Assembly (NCBI GenBank): GCA_963820055.1
Contig: CAWFYJ010000003.1
Location: 868,001-932,000 of the forward strand
DNA: 64,000 nt
Source of the DNA: RHKX01 sp963820055
GTDB lineage: Bacteria; Actinomycetota; Thermoleophilia; Solirubrobacterales; 70-9
Direction of reading: 5' to 3'
In this document: positions 17,590-26,123 of the stretch, piece by piece
Numbering within the stretch: position 1 is the stretch's first letter
Layout: each line of letters opens with the position of its first letter
Made by a program: the position numbers and the translations under genes
The notes under the pieces: model-generated
The model's database searches: none
What the model saw: only the letters and a program-made list of their open reading frames with translations
What the model was told of the DNA's origin: nothing

Positions 17590-18441
17590 TCAGTGCCTGA
17601 TCGTGACCGGGGTGCCGAGCGGGACGCCGTCGATGAGGGCGTGCAGGTCGGCATCGCTGCTGTGGACGCAGCCGGTCGAGTTCGCTTCGCCGAGCGGCAC
17701 CGACGTGCCGTGGATCGCGATCCGGTTGCCGCCGCTCCAGCCGGCCGGGAGGTTCGGCTGAGTGGCACTGAGTGCAATCGCGCAGCAGCCGTAGACGGGA
17801 TTGAGGCCGCCCTCGATCTCATCGGTGATCGAGAAGTGCCCGGTCGGCGTCGGAGTGCCGGAGGCGCCGATGCCGACGGTCCAGCGGCGCTCGAGGTCCG
17901 AGCCGCGGTAGAGCCTGCCGCGCATCTCCGAGAGGTCGATGACGATCCGCTGCCCGACCGTGTCGGCTGCGAGGGCGCCGGGGTCGACCTTGACCCAGCC
18001 GAGGTCGCCGTTGGGGACGAGGTTGCTCGGGACGCCCGCCCAGGCGCCATGGCGCTCGCGGACGGTGAGCACGGTCGGCGAGCCGAACTCGGTCGTGTCG
18101 CCGAGCGTCTCGACGACGTCGCCGCCGGGAGCGTCGCGGAGGGCGACCGACGCGCCGGGCCGAACGGTGAGGACGGTCGCGTCGGGATGGGCTGGCTTCG
18201 CGGCCGGCGCCGGTGCCGGCGATGCCTGCTCGGCGGCCGGCGCGAGGGTAGGGGCGGCCGCGGGCGTCGTCACCGTGAGCGTCGTCGCGGCCGCTGTGGG
18301 CGCCGCCGTCGCCGCCTCGGCGCTCTCGAGCCTGCCGGCGCTGCCGTCGGCGACCCCGAAGGCCAGCAGGAGCAGGGCGATGCCGGCCAGCACGGCGCCT
18401 GCGAGGTAGACCCGATCGGTGTTGCGCAACCCATCCATCAC
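17590..18441 (-). CDS. L,D-transpeptidase (YkuD domain), membrane-anchored
   Basis: 283 aa. An N-terminal membrane helix (about residues 10-30) is followed by an Ala/Pro/Thr-rich linker (40-85), an SH3-like region (90-150) and a YkuD domain from about 160 (RIVIDLSEMRGRLY). The catalytic segment has IAIHG and, further on, STGCVHSSDADL, with the nucleophile Cys and preceding Ser. The usual form is SHGCVR, so the His/Arg positions differ. It would form 3-3 or anchor cross-links in peptidoglycan. It ends near the SDR start. Confidence 0.88.
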   Translation of the reverse strand: MMDGLRNTDRVYLAGAVLAGIALLLLAFGVADGSAGRLESAEAATAAPTAAATTLTVTTPAAAPTLAPAAEQASPAPAPAAKPAHPDATVLTVRPGASVALRDAPGGDVVETLGDTTEFGSPTVLTVRERHGAWAGVPSNLVPNGDLGWVKVDPGALAADTVGQRIVIDLSEMRGRLYRGSDLERRWTVGIGASGTPTPTGHFSITDEIEGGLNPVYGCCAIALSATQPNLPAGWSGGNRIAIHGTSVPLGEANSTGCVHSSDADLHALIDGVPLGTPVTIRH

Positions 18442-18595
18442 GCTCCGAGTCGGCGCCGCGACCGCGGGCCTGCAACCCGGTGGCGTTCCGTGGACGACGG
18501 TTGGACCTGACCCCGCCCGGCCGCGCCGTCAAGGCCGCCCGAGGCTGACGAGCACAGGTCTGAACCCCGTAATCCGTATCGTCCGTGGTGCCGAC

Positions 18596-18628
18596 CAAGC
18601 CGGTCGGCTCTACAAGGCTTGTTTTTTT
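18596..18628 (+). terminator. intrinsic terminator upstream of the cold-shock promoter
   Basis: CAAGCC pairs with GGCTTG over a 14-base loop and is followed directly by seven T residues (18622-18628). A T7 run is rare in this GC-rich window. No plus-strand gene lies just upstream (18442-18595), so it either ends a short leader or small RNA or insulates the csp promoter. Confidence 0.6.
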
Positions 18629-18635
18629 GGATGAG

Positions 18636-18664
18636 TTGGTGCCGTGTGCATTGCTTTTCATAAG
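18636..18664 (+). promoter_or_regulatory. sigma-70-type promoter of the cold-shock gene
   Basis: A -35 element TTGGTG at 18636-18641, a 17-base spacer and a -10 element CATAAG at 18659-18664. An inverted repeat GGTGCC/GGCACC (18638-18643 and 18669-18674) frames the spacer and -10. Spacing and position fit transcription starting near 18671, giving a short leader before the ATG at 18696. Confidence 0.55.
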
Positions 18665-18695
18665 GACCGGCACCGATCCCTTAGGAGGGACTCAA

Positions 18696-18896
18696 ATGGC
18701 TGAAGGAACCGTCAAGTGGTTCAACGACGACAAGGGCTACGGCTTCATCGAGGTCGAGGGTGGTGGCAAGGACGCGTTCGTCCATGTCAACGGTCTCGCC
18801 CCCGGAACTCGCATCGCCGAGGGTGACCGGGTCACGTTCGACCTCGAGGAGGGCCAGAAGGGCCCCCAGGCAGCGAACGTCACCGCCGCCGGCTGA
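18696..18896 (+). CDS. cspA: cold-shock domain protein CspA type
   Basis: 66 aa. It contains TVKWFNDDKGYGFIEVEGGG (RNP1) and KDAFVHVNGL (RNP2) and ends GPQAANVTAAG, the normal length of a single CSD. An excellent ribosome site, AGGAGGGAC, ends 4 bases before the ATG and fixes the start. It binds single-stranded RNA and DNA and acts as an RNA chaperone. Monocistronic, with its own promoter and a strong terminator. Confidence 0.97.
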   Translation: MAEGTVKWFNDDKGYGFIEVEGGGKDAFVHVNGLAPGTRIAEGDRVTFDLEEGQKGPQAANVTAAG

Positions 18897-18921
18897 GCAA
18901 CTTTCTCAGTTAGGTCTTTCG

Positions 18922-18951
18922 AAGGCCGGGTCGCGCAAGCGGCCCGGCCTT
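18922..18951. terminator. strong bidirectional terminator hairpin after cspA
   Basis: AAGGCCGGGTCGC pairs with GCGGCCCGGCCTT around a GCAA tetraloop (13 pairs, one G-T). It lies 25 bp after the cspA stop and 32 bp beyond the stop of the convergent gene ending at 18984, so it can serve both. Confidence 0.85.
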
Positions 18952-18983
18952 CGTCGTTCCGGGGGTCCTAGTGCCCCACTCCC

Positions 18984-20192
18984 TCACGGGCCGTGCGGCT
19001 CGGCGCCACGCCAGCGCGCCAAGGACCCGAGCGCCCGCCGGATCGCCCCCGGCGCCCGCCGGCCCGGCTCCTCGTGCAGGGCGATGACCCTGAGGACGCG
19101 GTCGTCGTCGCGGTCGATGCGGAGATCGGCGCGGGCGATGAGACGCTCCCGGTGGAGGATCGGCAGCACGTAGTAGCCCCACCGCCGCTTCCCGGGTGGC
19201 ACGTAGATCTCGAGCCGGTGGTCGAACCCGAAGAGCTCCGCCGTCCGGGCCCGGTCACAGAGCAGGTTGTCGAACGGCGAGAGGGCCACGGTCCGGCGCC
19301 CGGGCTCGAGCCGGTCGGCCGACTCGAGAGCGTCGGGGAGTCCCCACCACTCTCCGCGCAGACCAGCGACCGCGACACGCTCGATCTCGCCGCGTTCCTC
19401 GAGGCGGCCGATCGCTCCCTCCCCCGCGCCGCCGAGGTCGGGATAGCGGCGTCGCGTGAAATGGGCCGCGATGTGCGGGGCGCGGGCGACGCCGAGCATC
19501 CCGACAGCGCGGACGATCGACCGCTCGACCGCGTCGCGCCCGTCGATCGGCTCGGCGTCCACGGCCGCGAGCGCGCCGTCGGGCAGGCAGCGCTCGAAGA
19601 GGTCCCAGCGGCGCTCGATGCCGATCCGGTCGGCGATCCCGATCCGCCCCGTCATCCAGAGCTTGTCGAGCATCCTCGCGATCGTCTGGCGGGAGGAGAC
19701 CTCGTCGGTCCAGTGGCCGCGCTGCCACGCGACCTGCGAGCGGTCCTCGAGCTGCCGTGCCCGCAACGGTCCCTCGGCCTCCAGGGTGGCCACCGTGTGG
19801 TCGGCGAACTCCGTGTTCTCGGCGAGCCACTCTCCGTGCACCCGCCGCGCCGGCGACAGCCGCTCGACGTAGGTCCGCATCGCCCAGCGATGGACCGGCA
19901 GGTCGGCGATGTGACAGAGGCTGGCCTCGTGGCACCAGTAGTCGAAGAGCTGCCGGTCGCTGTAGGCGGCGCGCGCGAGCGCCCGCTCGTGCGAATCGTG
20001 CGTGCCGCCGCTCATCCGCGACCGGAGGACGAGGAGCGGCGAGCGGGCGACGACGCCGACCGGGTCGAGTTGCAGGCAGCCGACCCGGGCGACCACGTCG
20101 GGGACGGAGGTCCCGGGCTCCGGCGGCACCGCCAATCCCTGGGCGTGCAGGGCCAACCGGCGCGCGACTCGATTCGAGAGCTTCTTGACCAC
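18984..20192 (-). CDS. YcaQ/AlkZ-like winged-helix DNA glycosylase family protein
   Basis: 402 aa, full length for the HTH_42 (YcaQ/AlkZ) family. It has N-terminal SNRVARRLALHAQGL, VGCLQLDPVGVVARS with the conserved Gln region, FDYWCHEASLCHIADLPVHR, then TVALSPFDNLLCDRARTAEL and EIYVPPGKRRWGYYVLPIL. Characterised members unhook interstrand cross-links or protect antibiotic producers from their own alkylators. The substrate here is unknown. Divergent from the small gene at 20266. Confidence 0.88.
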   Translation of the reverse strand: MVKKLSNRVARRLALHAQGLAVPPEPGTSVPDVVARVGCLQLDPVGVVARSPLLVLRSRMSGGTHDSHERALARAAYSDRQLFDYWCHEASLCHIADLPVHRWAMRTYVERLSPARRVHGEWLAENTEFADHTVATLEAEGPLRARQLEDRSQVAWQRGHWTDEVSSRQTIARMLDKLWMTGRIGIADRIGIERRWDLFERCLPDGALAAVDAEPIDGRDAVERSIVRAVGMLGVARAPHIAAHFTRRRYPDLGGAGEGAIGRLEERGEIERVAVAGLRGEWWGLPDALESADRLEPGRRTVALSPFDNLLCDRARTAELFGFDHRLEIYVPPGKRRWGYYVLPILHRERLIARADLRIDRDDDRVLRVIALHEEPGRRAPGAIRRALGSLARWRGAEPHGP

Positions 20193-20265
20193 GAGCAGAT
20201 CGAATCACGTGGTCGGTACGGATGGGGTACCTGACGACCGCCGCGGATCTATAGGCTTGGACGGA

Positions 20266-20601
20266 ATGGTCGAGCACGATCCCAGCGCCGGGATCGCCCT
20301 GGCCTTCGACGACTTTGGATGGGGGGAACTTAGTGCCGAAGCCCGAGCGAACCGATGCACCGAAGTTGAACTCGTCACGGGTGCGATCGCGGATTATCTC
20401 GACCAGATGGAGAGTGGCGGATGGTCCCGGACGGGACGGGTCCCGCGCTTCGCCCGAGAGCCGGCGAGGCGCCCGCAGCAGCTCGACGTCGACCTGTCGA
20501 CCGAGCAGATCAAGAGGTTACGCGAGGAGGCCGAGCGACAGCAGGTCTCGGTGCCGCAGCTGGTCGTCCACGCCGTCCTGCTGAAGCTGGGCCAGAGCTG
20601 A
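20266..20601 (+). CDS. hypothetical protein with C-terminal ribbon-helix-helix-like segment
   Basis: 111 aa from the ATG at 20266. The N-terminal 65 residues are unfamiliar. Residues about 70-110 read LDVDLSTEQIKRLREEAERQ followed by VSVPQLVVHAVLLKLGQS: one strand and two helices, as in CopG/Arc-type DNA-binding domains. No toxin gene is adjacent. It may be a small transcription regulator of the divergent gene or the ECF sigma gene, but this is a guess. Confidence 0.6.
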   Translation: MVEHDPSAGIALAFDDFGWGELSAEARANRCTEVELVTGAIADYLDQMESGGWSRTGRVPRFAREPARRPQQLDVDLSTEQIKRLREEAERQQVSVPQLVVHAVLLKLGQS

Positions 20602-20619
20602 GCCTGTGCCGCGCCGCCC

Positions 20620-21255
20620 TCAGCGGGCGGTGGTCGGGGCGACGTCGAGTTCGGCGAGGATCCCCCTGAGGGTGGCGCGCCCGCGGTGATGGAGGCCGTG
20701 GATCGAGGGCTCGCTCTTTCCGAGCCTCTCGGCGATCTCACCAGGCGTCATCCCTGTGAAATGTCGCATCGCAATCACGCGGCGCTGCTCCAGTGGGAGC
20801 TGCGCCAATCCGGTCAGCAGCGCCCGTGACCGATCGAGGGCGACCAGATCGCTGCCGGGGTCGGCCAGTCGGACCTCTTCAACCGGGATCTGCCGTCTGC
20901 TGCGGAGATGATCGAGCGCCGCGTTGCGGGCGACCCGCATGATCCACGCCCGGAATGGAACCGCCCGCTCCTCGTAGCGGCCGATCACGCGCGGAAGCTT
21001 CGCGAACACTCCCTGGGTGATGTCCTCGGAGTCGTGATGGTCGCGAACGACGCTGTGAACGACGCCGAAGACGGTGTCGGAATGGCGGACGTAGAGATAG
21101 TGAAGCGCGTCCATCTGCCCGCGCCTGAGTGCGACGATGGCGCGACGCTCGCGGGCAGTGTTGCTACCCCGGGACGAAGGTCCGGCGACGGCATCGCCGA
21201 CGTCGTCTTCGGGATCCTGAATCGGCTCGCTGGACTCGGACACGGAGTGGCTCAC
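20620..21255 (-). CDS. ECF-type RNA polymerase sigma factor
   Basis: 211 aa. Region 2 (about residues 48-118) includes HDSEDITQGVFAKLPRVIG and AWIMRVARNAALDHLRSRR. Region 4 (about 145-200) includes LPLEQRRVIAMRHFTGMTPG and EIAERLGKSEPSIHGLHHRG. The first 35 residues form an acidic extension. No anti-sigma factor is adjacent. It lies at the edge of the polysaccharide locus, so it may regulate that locus; this is inferred from position only. The 165-bp upstream region (21256-21420) is less GC-rich and probably carries the promoter. Confidence 0.92.
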   Translation of the reverse strand: MSHSVSESSEPIQDPEDDVGDAVAGPSSRGSNTARERRAIVALRRGQMDALHYLYVRHSDTVFGVVHSVVRDHHDSEDITQGVFAKLPRVIGRYEERAVPFRAWIMRVARNAALDHLRSRRQIPVEEVRLADPGSDLVALDRSRALLTGLAQLPLEQRRVIAMRHFTGMTPGEIAERLGKSEPSIHGLHHRGRATLRGILAELDVAPTTAR

Positions 21256-21420
21256 TTGACTCTCCCCTGGTACGCCGGAGCGATCGTCTCCCCCGGCGGC
21301 CTGATTGGAACGGTGAGCGGACTTCTATCGGTATTTGCAGAGTTTCCGTTGGGTAAGTTTCAACCCCGAAAGATTTTGCGGGTTACAAACGTTGCGATCC
21401 GCACGGCGTAAGGCCACGGA

Positions 21421-22467
21421 TCATCCGAACATGACGTTGGCGCCCTGCCCGACCTCCAGCCGGGTGCCCCGGGGGATCCTGAAGTCCTTCTCGACAGTCG
21501 CGTGCGGACCGATCACGCTCGAGTCGAGCCGGCCGCCGATGTTGGAGATCCGGCTCCCTTCCAGCACGACGGAGTTCTCGATCTCGGCTCCATCGATGGA
21601 AACGCCAGGCCCGATCGCCGTGAACGGCCCGACGAAGGCATCGGCGATCCGGGCGCCGGCGCCGATCCAGACCGGGCCGCGGATGACGCTCGATTCGATC
21701 TTGGACGTGGGGTGCGCCCGCACGGCGCCCTCCACGTCGGAGTCGATCGTCCTGGCCTCCAGCGGCTCCGCCCCGATCCCGGCGAGCGCGAACCGGTTGG
21801 CGGAGAGGATCCCCTGCCGGTCGTCACGCCGCCGCCACCAGCCCGTGACGTGACGCCGGTCGATCCGGCCACCGTGCCCCTCCATCCAGTCGAGCGCCGA
21901 CTCCATCAGGCTCGAAGACTTCCTCCCGACGCCGGGCAGCGCCGACGGGAAACCGGAACCGAGGGCGAAGACACCGACATGGAACTCGCCGAGCGCGGTC
22001 GGCCTCCGGGCGGGAATCCGATCCGACGCGTCGCGGGTGTCGTCGAACCTGCTCATCAGGGCGACGCCGTCGAACTCGCCGACGGTCAGGTCACGAATCT
22101 GCTCGCCCGCGTCAAGTCGCCCGATGCAGTCGGCGAAGCGAAGGATGAACGGGCCGTCGTCGAGCATCCGCCGCGCCGAGCCGATCATCTCGGTGAGGAC
22201 GCTGTCCGGATTCCCGCAGACCAGGCCGACCGCGGCTCCATCGGTCACGCAGCCCTCGAGCGCCCGCGAGACGGTCCCCTCCGTGGCGCTGTCGACAAGC
22301 ACGCTGATCCTGCTCACGCCGAGCTCGACGAGGTCCCTTACTGCATGCGCAACGATCGGCCGGCCGAGGACCGGGATCAATGCCGGCGGCGAGCCCTCCC
22401 ACCCCCGGTCGACCTCCGGACCATCCTCAGGATTCGCGACGGCAACGAGTACTGCTGAACTGAACAT
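21421..22467 (-). CDS. NDP-sugar nucleotidyltransferase-like protein with left-handed beta-helix
   Basis: 348 aa. It has a Rossmann-like N-terminal part (SSAVLVAVANPEDGPEVDRG, PALIPVLGRPIVAHAVRDLV, FILRFADCIGRLDAG) and a C-terminal hexapeptide helix (IRGPVWIGAGARIADAFVGP, SIDGAEIENSVVLEGSRIS). The layout is that of glucose-1-phosphate thymidylyltransferase or Man-1-P guanylyltransferase homologues. The usual GGxGTRL loop and PK motif are missing, so activity is doubtful. It may be a regulatory or acyl-carrier-like homologue. It follows the deacetylase by 10 bp on the same strand. Confidence 0.75.
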   Translation of the reverse strand: MFSSAVLVAVANPEDGPEVDRGWEGSPPALIPVLGRPIVAHAVRDLVELGVSRISVLVDSATEGTVSRALEGCVTDGAAVGLVCGNPDSVLTEMIGSARRMLDDGPFILRFADCIGRLDAGEQIRDLTVGEFDGVALMSRFDDTRDASDRIPARRPTALGEFHVGVFALGSGFPSALPGVGRKSSSLMESALDWMEGHGGRIDRRHVTGWWRRRDDRQGILSANRFALAGIGAEPLEARTIDSDVEGAVRAHPTSKIESSVIRGPVWIGAGARIADAFVGPFTAIGPGVSIDGAEIENSVVLEGSRISNIGGRLDSSVIGPHATVEKDFRIPRGTRLEVGQGANVMFG

Positions 22468-22477
22468 GGTGAACCGA

Positions 22478-23920
22478 TCAACGGTCGGCGGACGATGCTT
22501 GTACCGAGGTAGCGGATTGATTTTCGTACAGGGGAGCGCTTTCTAGGCCCAGCACGACGCTCCCGGAATCGTCGATCACCGCCACCCCGCCCTGTCCCGG
22601 CGCGGGCGCTTCAACCGCGCCGTCGCGCTTCCGCCACCATGTCGCGACCTCCCGTGGCAACGCTCTCCAGAGGCCCGGCCGATCGGCGACGGCGTCGAGG
22701 AAATCGGCGTAGATCGCCTCCTTGCGGCGGTCGCCGAGGTAGCCCGGGTCGGGGTGCGACAGGCACTGAGCCAATCCGCAACGCCCCTCGATCGCCTCCA
22801 GCTGATCCATCCACACGGCGGCGGATCGCTCTCCGAGCAACGTGAACAACGTGTGGTCCTGTGGAAGCGTCCAGGGGAGCTCGACGACCTGTCCGAGGAA
22901 GTACGGCCAGGGTGAACAGCACCCCCCCGGCTGTGGCTCGTACGGATCCGACATCGGGACGGTGCAGTCGTAGGAGACGGGCAGCTCGCCCAGCCAGCCG
23001 TGGACGCGATGGGTCGCCGGCGACCGAAAGCCCTCGGCGCCGAGGCGCTCGACCATTCGCCGTAGCGCCGGCTGCTGGGCATCGAAGCCCGCCCGCGAAG
23101 CGAACATCGACCGATCGTGGTGGACACCGTGAACACCGAGCTCGAACCCGCGATCGCGGAGCTCGCCGACGATGCCCCAGTCGATCGGATACTCGTCCGC
23201 GACGATGTTGAACGACGACCGCAGGCCCCTCGCTTCCTCGAGGTCGGCGACCCGGATCGAATTGCGGAGGCCGGCCGCCGACTCGACGTCGTGGGTGAGG
23301 ATCAGAGCTGCCCTTGCCCGGCCGGGCCAGAACCAGCGGAACCTGAGCTCCCGTCGCGACCGCGCGATCAACTCGCAACGAACCCAGAAGCCGAGCAGGT
23401 CGGCGACGCTGGCGTCCATCGGCCAGGACGGGAACTCGGGCCTGCCCTGCCAGCGGATCAGCGCCCGCCGGGCGGCGAGCTGGGCGGACCGGGGGATCGC
23501 GCGCTTCAGTTGGTAGAAGGCATTCAGCGCACCCTCGCCGAGGGCCCGTCGGGATCCCGCCCGTGCGTGGAGTTCAGCCGTGTACCCGTCGTAGGCATCG
23601 GCGAGCCCGAACGGAACGAGCACGCGACCGTCATCCCCTTGCAGGCAGAGGGCCGCTGGCCCACGATCTCGCTGGAACCGGGCGAGCTCGCGTCCGCCGC
23701 TCGGCAACGCGCCAGGTCGGGCGTAGACGCCCCAGCCGTTCGAACGCAGCAGCTCCCATTCGCCGCCGGGGCGGCACTGGACGGCCGCGCCTTCATCGGG
23801 TCGCTCTCCATCCCAGGAAGGATCGGCCAGGGAAACTTCCTCGATCGGCGCCAACAGCCGCGTGAGCGGATGGCCGGCTCGGGCGTTGTCCTTGTTGATG
23901 GCGCTCACGGTCTCACTCAC
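22478..23920 (-). CDS. polysaccharide deacetylase-family protein
   Basis: 480 aa from a GTG at 23920 (start uncertain, because it overlaps the divergent gene's 5' end by 23 bp). The N-terminal half (1-190) is unassigned. The NodB-like domain begins near ALILTHDVES (metal Asp) and has GVHGVHHDRSMF (the two-His motif), EGFRSPATHRVHG and LAQCLSHPDPGYLG. Likely removes N-acetyl or other acyl groups from the locus polysaccharide or its lipid-linked precursor. The lack of a signal peptide suggests a cytoplasmic site of action. Confidence 0.82.
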   Translation of the reverse strand: MSETVSAINKDNARAGHPLTRLLAPIEEVSLADPSWDGERPDEGAAVQCRPGGEWELLRSNGWGVYARPGALPSGGRELARFQRDRGPAALCLQGDDGRVLVPFGLADAYDGYTAELHARAGSRRALGEGALNAFYQLKRAIPRSAQLAARRALIRWQGRPEFPSWPMDASVADLLGFWVRCELIARSRRELRFRWFWPGRARAALILTHDVESAAGLRNSIRVADLEEARGLRSSFNIVADEYPIDWGIVGELRDRGFELGVHGVHHDRSMFASRAGFDAQQPALRRMVERLGAEGFRSPATHRVHGWLGELPVSYDCTVPMSDPYEPQPGGCCSPWPYFLGQVVELPWTLPQDHTLFTLLGERSAAVWMDQLEAIEGRCGLAQCLSHPDPGYLGDRRKEAIYADFLDAVADRPGLWRALPREVATWWRKRDGAVEAPAPGQGGVAVIDDSGSVVLGLESAPLYENQSATSVQASSADR

Positions 23921-24908
23921 CGACCCGGCCTGGCTCGCACTGGTCGCCGACGATCCGGCGGCGGCCCCGTTCCATCATCCGGCTTGGTCCGAGACCCTGA
24001 CGAGCGCCTACGGCCTCGATGCTCACGGTCTCGTCCTCGAGCTCGACCGACGGCGGGATGGCCGCCCTGCCGGTCGCGCTGTTCCGGCGGCGGGTCGTTT
24101 CGCTGCCGTTCACCGACTCCTGCGAACCTCTCTTCGGGGCATCGCGGGAACCCGGGGCGCTCGCTGACGAGCTCGCGGCACTTCGCGTGGCCCGGCGGCT
24201 GGCGTCGATCGAGGTCCGTGGCGACGTTCCCGCCAAGGCCGGTCACCGGGTTCCGGCCGGCTACAGACACGAGCTTGCGCTGCAAGACGACTATGCGGCG
24301 ACGGCAGCCGGCTTCAGCAAGTCGAAGGTTGGGCGCAAGCTGCGCCGTGCCGACCGCGAGGGAGTGGCGGTCCGTCGCACGACGACGACGCGAAGCCTTC
24401 TCGAGGACTTCTATCCGCTGCACGTCGCCACCCGGCGGCGCCTCGGGGTGCCGGTCCAGCCGCGGCGGTTCTTCACCGAGCTCGGAGAACGCATGATCGA
24501 GACGGGTCTCGGCTTCACGCTGGTCGCGGAGGTGGGCGGCGAGGTGACCTGCTCGGCCGTCTTCCTGATCTGGAACGGGAGGATGATCTACAAGTTCTCG
24601 GCCTCCGAGCGCAGTCACGGCGACGTCGGGGCGAGCCAGGCATCATTCGAGAGGCCGTCCGCTGGGGTTGCGAGAACGGCTGCGCCTCGCTCGATTTCGG
24701 CCGCACCGACCCCGAGGCGGAGGGTCTTCGCGCGTTCAAGCGGTCCTGGGGAGCCACGGAGCATGAGCTGACCTACACCTTCTTCGCCGATCGCCGGCCC
24801 CGGGCGGGATCGGGTCGCGGCCACGAACTGCTCGCCCACGTGCTTCGCCGTTCACCGGAGTCGCTCACCCGCATGGTCGGCACCGCGGCTTATCGCTACA
24901 CCGCCTGA
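23898..24908 (+). CDS. FemAB/GNAT-like acyltransferase of polysaccharide loci (frameshifted)
   Basis: Reconstructed from three pieces. The ATG at 23898 opens MALTVSLTDPAWLALVADDP and FHHPAWSETLTSAYG. About 24047 the frame moves by one extra base to GGMAALPVALFRRRVVSLPF, SKSKVGRKLRRADREGVAVR and DFYPLHVATRRRLGVPVQPR. Near 24640 one G appears lost, after which REAVRWGCENGCASLDFGRT and RAFKRSWGATEHELTYTFF finish the gene at TGA 24906. It matches FemAB-related (BioF2-like) proteins found with exopolysaccharide genes. The reaction is unknown; aminoacyl or acyl transfer is likely. Confidence 0.72.
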
Positions 24909-26123
24909 GAGCTCGCGCGGCGGGTCGGCGGGCGACATCGACACGTACACATAGGCGTCCAGCAGGACCGAGCCGGATTGCTCCCAGGATAGGTTCAGCA
25001 CCCGCCTCCGGCCGATCTCGCCCATCGTCCGCCGGCGCTGAGGATCGTCGAGCAGGTCGTTGATGCAGCGACCAAGCGCCGATGGATCGGAGGAGTCGGC
25101 GTAGGCGGCGGCTTCGCCGGCCGACACACGCGTCTCGGGGAGGTCGAAGCTGGCAATCGGCCTTCCGATCGCCATGTACTCCGGAATCTTCGCCATCGTC
25201 GAAACATCGTTGAGCGGGCCGGGCGGGTCGGGCGCGAGGCAGACGTCAGCGGTCGACAGCCAGCTACGGATGTCGTCGTCCTCCCGCCAGCCCGCGAACT
25301 CGACCTGATCGCCGATCCCGAGGGCCGCGGCGCGCTCGCGCATCGTCGGGACGACGTCGCCGTCGCCGACGAACGCGGCATGCCAGTCGTCTCCGCGCAG
25401 CCGCCGCAGCTCGGCGAGCGCAGCCAGGGCGCCGATCGATCCCGTCCTGGGGCCCCATCACCCCTAGGTAGACGAGCAGGTGCTTCCTGCCCCGCCGCAG
25501 CTCCGGGTCCGGATCGGTCTCCGTGAACCGGTCGAGGTCCGGGCCGTTGCGGACGACGAAGACGGCCCCGGGGCGCACGCCGGCACGTTCGATCGCGATT
25601 CGCCGGTACGACTCGTTCGTGGAGATCACGACGTCGGCCTTCCGCAGCGTGCGCCGCTCGATCGCGAGCAGGATGCGGTGAATCAGGCCCCGCCGCCCGA
25701 AGCGCTCCGCGAACAGCTCCGGGACGAGATCGTGGTGGTCGAAGACGAGCCGCGCTCCCCGGGCCAGGGGACGCAGCTGCCGCGATCCCGAGGAAGTCCG
25801 GCGGGTTGGCGACGTGGACGACGTCGAAATGCCCTTCGCGCTCGGCCCGCCGGACCAGGCGCCTGATCCTCAGCAGAGCCTGCCCGTACTCACGCACGTA
25901 GCCGAGCGGTCGGGACGCGGGACGCAATGGGAAGCGGCGGATCTCGACCCCGTCGAGGACCTCGGTCTCGAGTTGATCTTCGCTCGTGGGCGGCGGCGCA
26001 GACGACCGTCACCTCCCAGCCCGCGCCGGCCAGCGTCTGCGCCTCGGCCCAGATCCTTCGATCACCGGGAACGCCCTCGTTCTCGCTGATCATCAGCACC
26101 CGGCCGCGGGGTCCGGAACTCAT
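24852..26123 (-). CDS. glycosyltransferase family 4 (frameshifted)
   Basis: A GT-B glycosyltransferase split by at least three frame changes (near 25990, 25785 and 25445). Pieces in order: MISENEGVPGDRRIWAEAQT and GWEVTVVCAA; VREYGQALLRIRRLVRRAE and HFDVVHVANPPDFLGIAAA; TNESYRRIAIERAGVRPGAV and VVRNGPDLDRF; then RERAAALGIGDQVEFAGW and CLAPDPPGPLNDVSTMAKIP with the sugar-nucleotide Glu in IPEYMAIGRPIASFD. Its ATG (26121-26123) overlaps the aminotransferase stop as ATGA. Its tail overlaps the convergent FemAB-like gene by 57 bp. Confidence 0.75.

Noticed and set aside
20266..20601. Toxin-antitoxin pair based on the ribbon-helix-helix-like segment
   Set aside because: No small toxin-like gene overlaps or adjoins it. 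The neighbours are a full-length YcaQ-like gene and a sigma factor.
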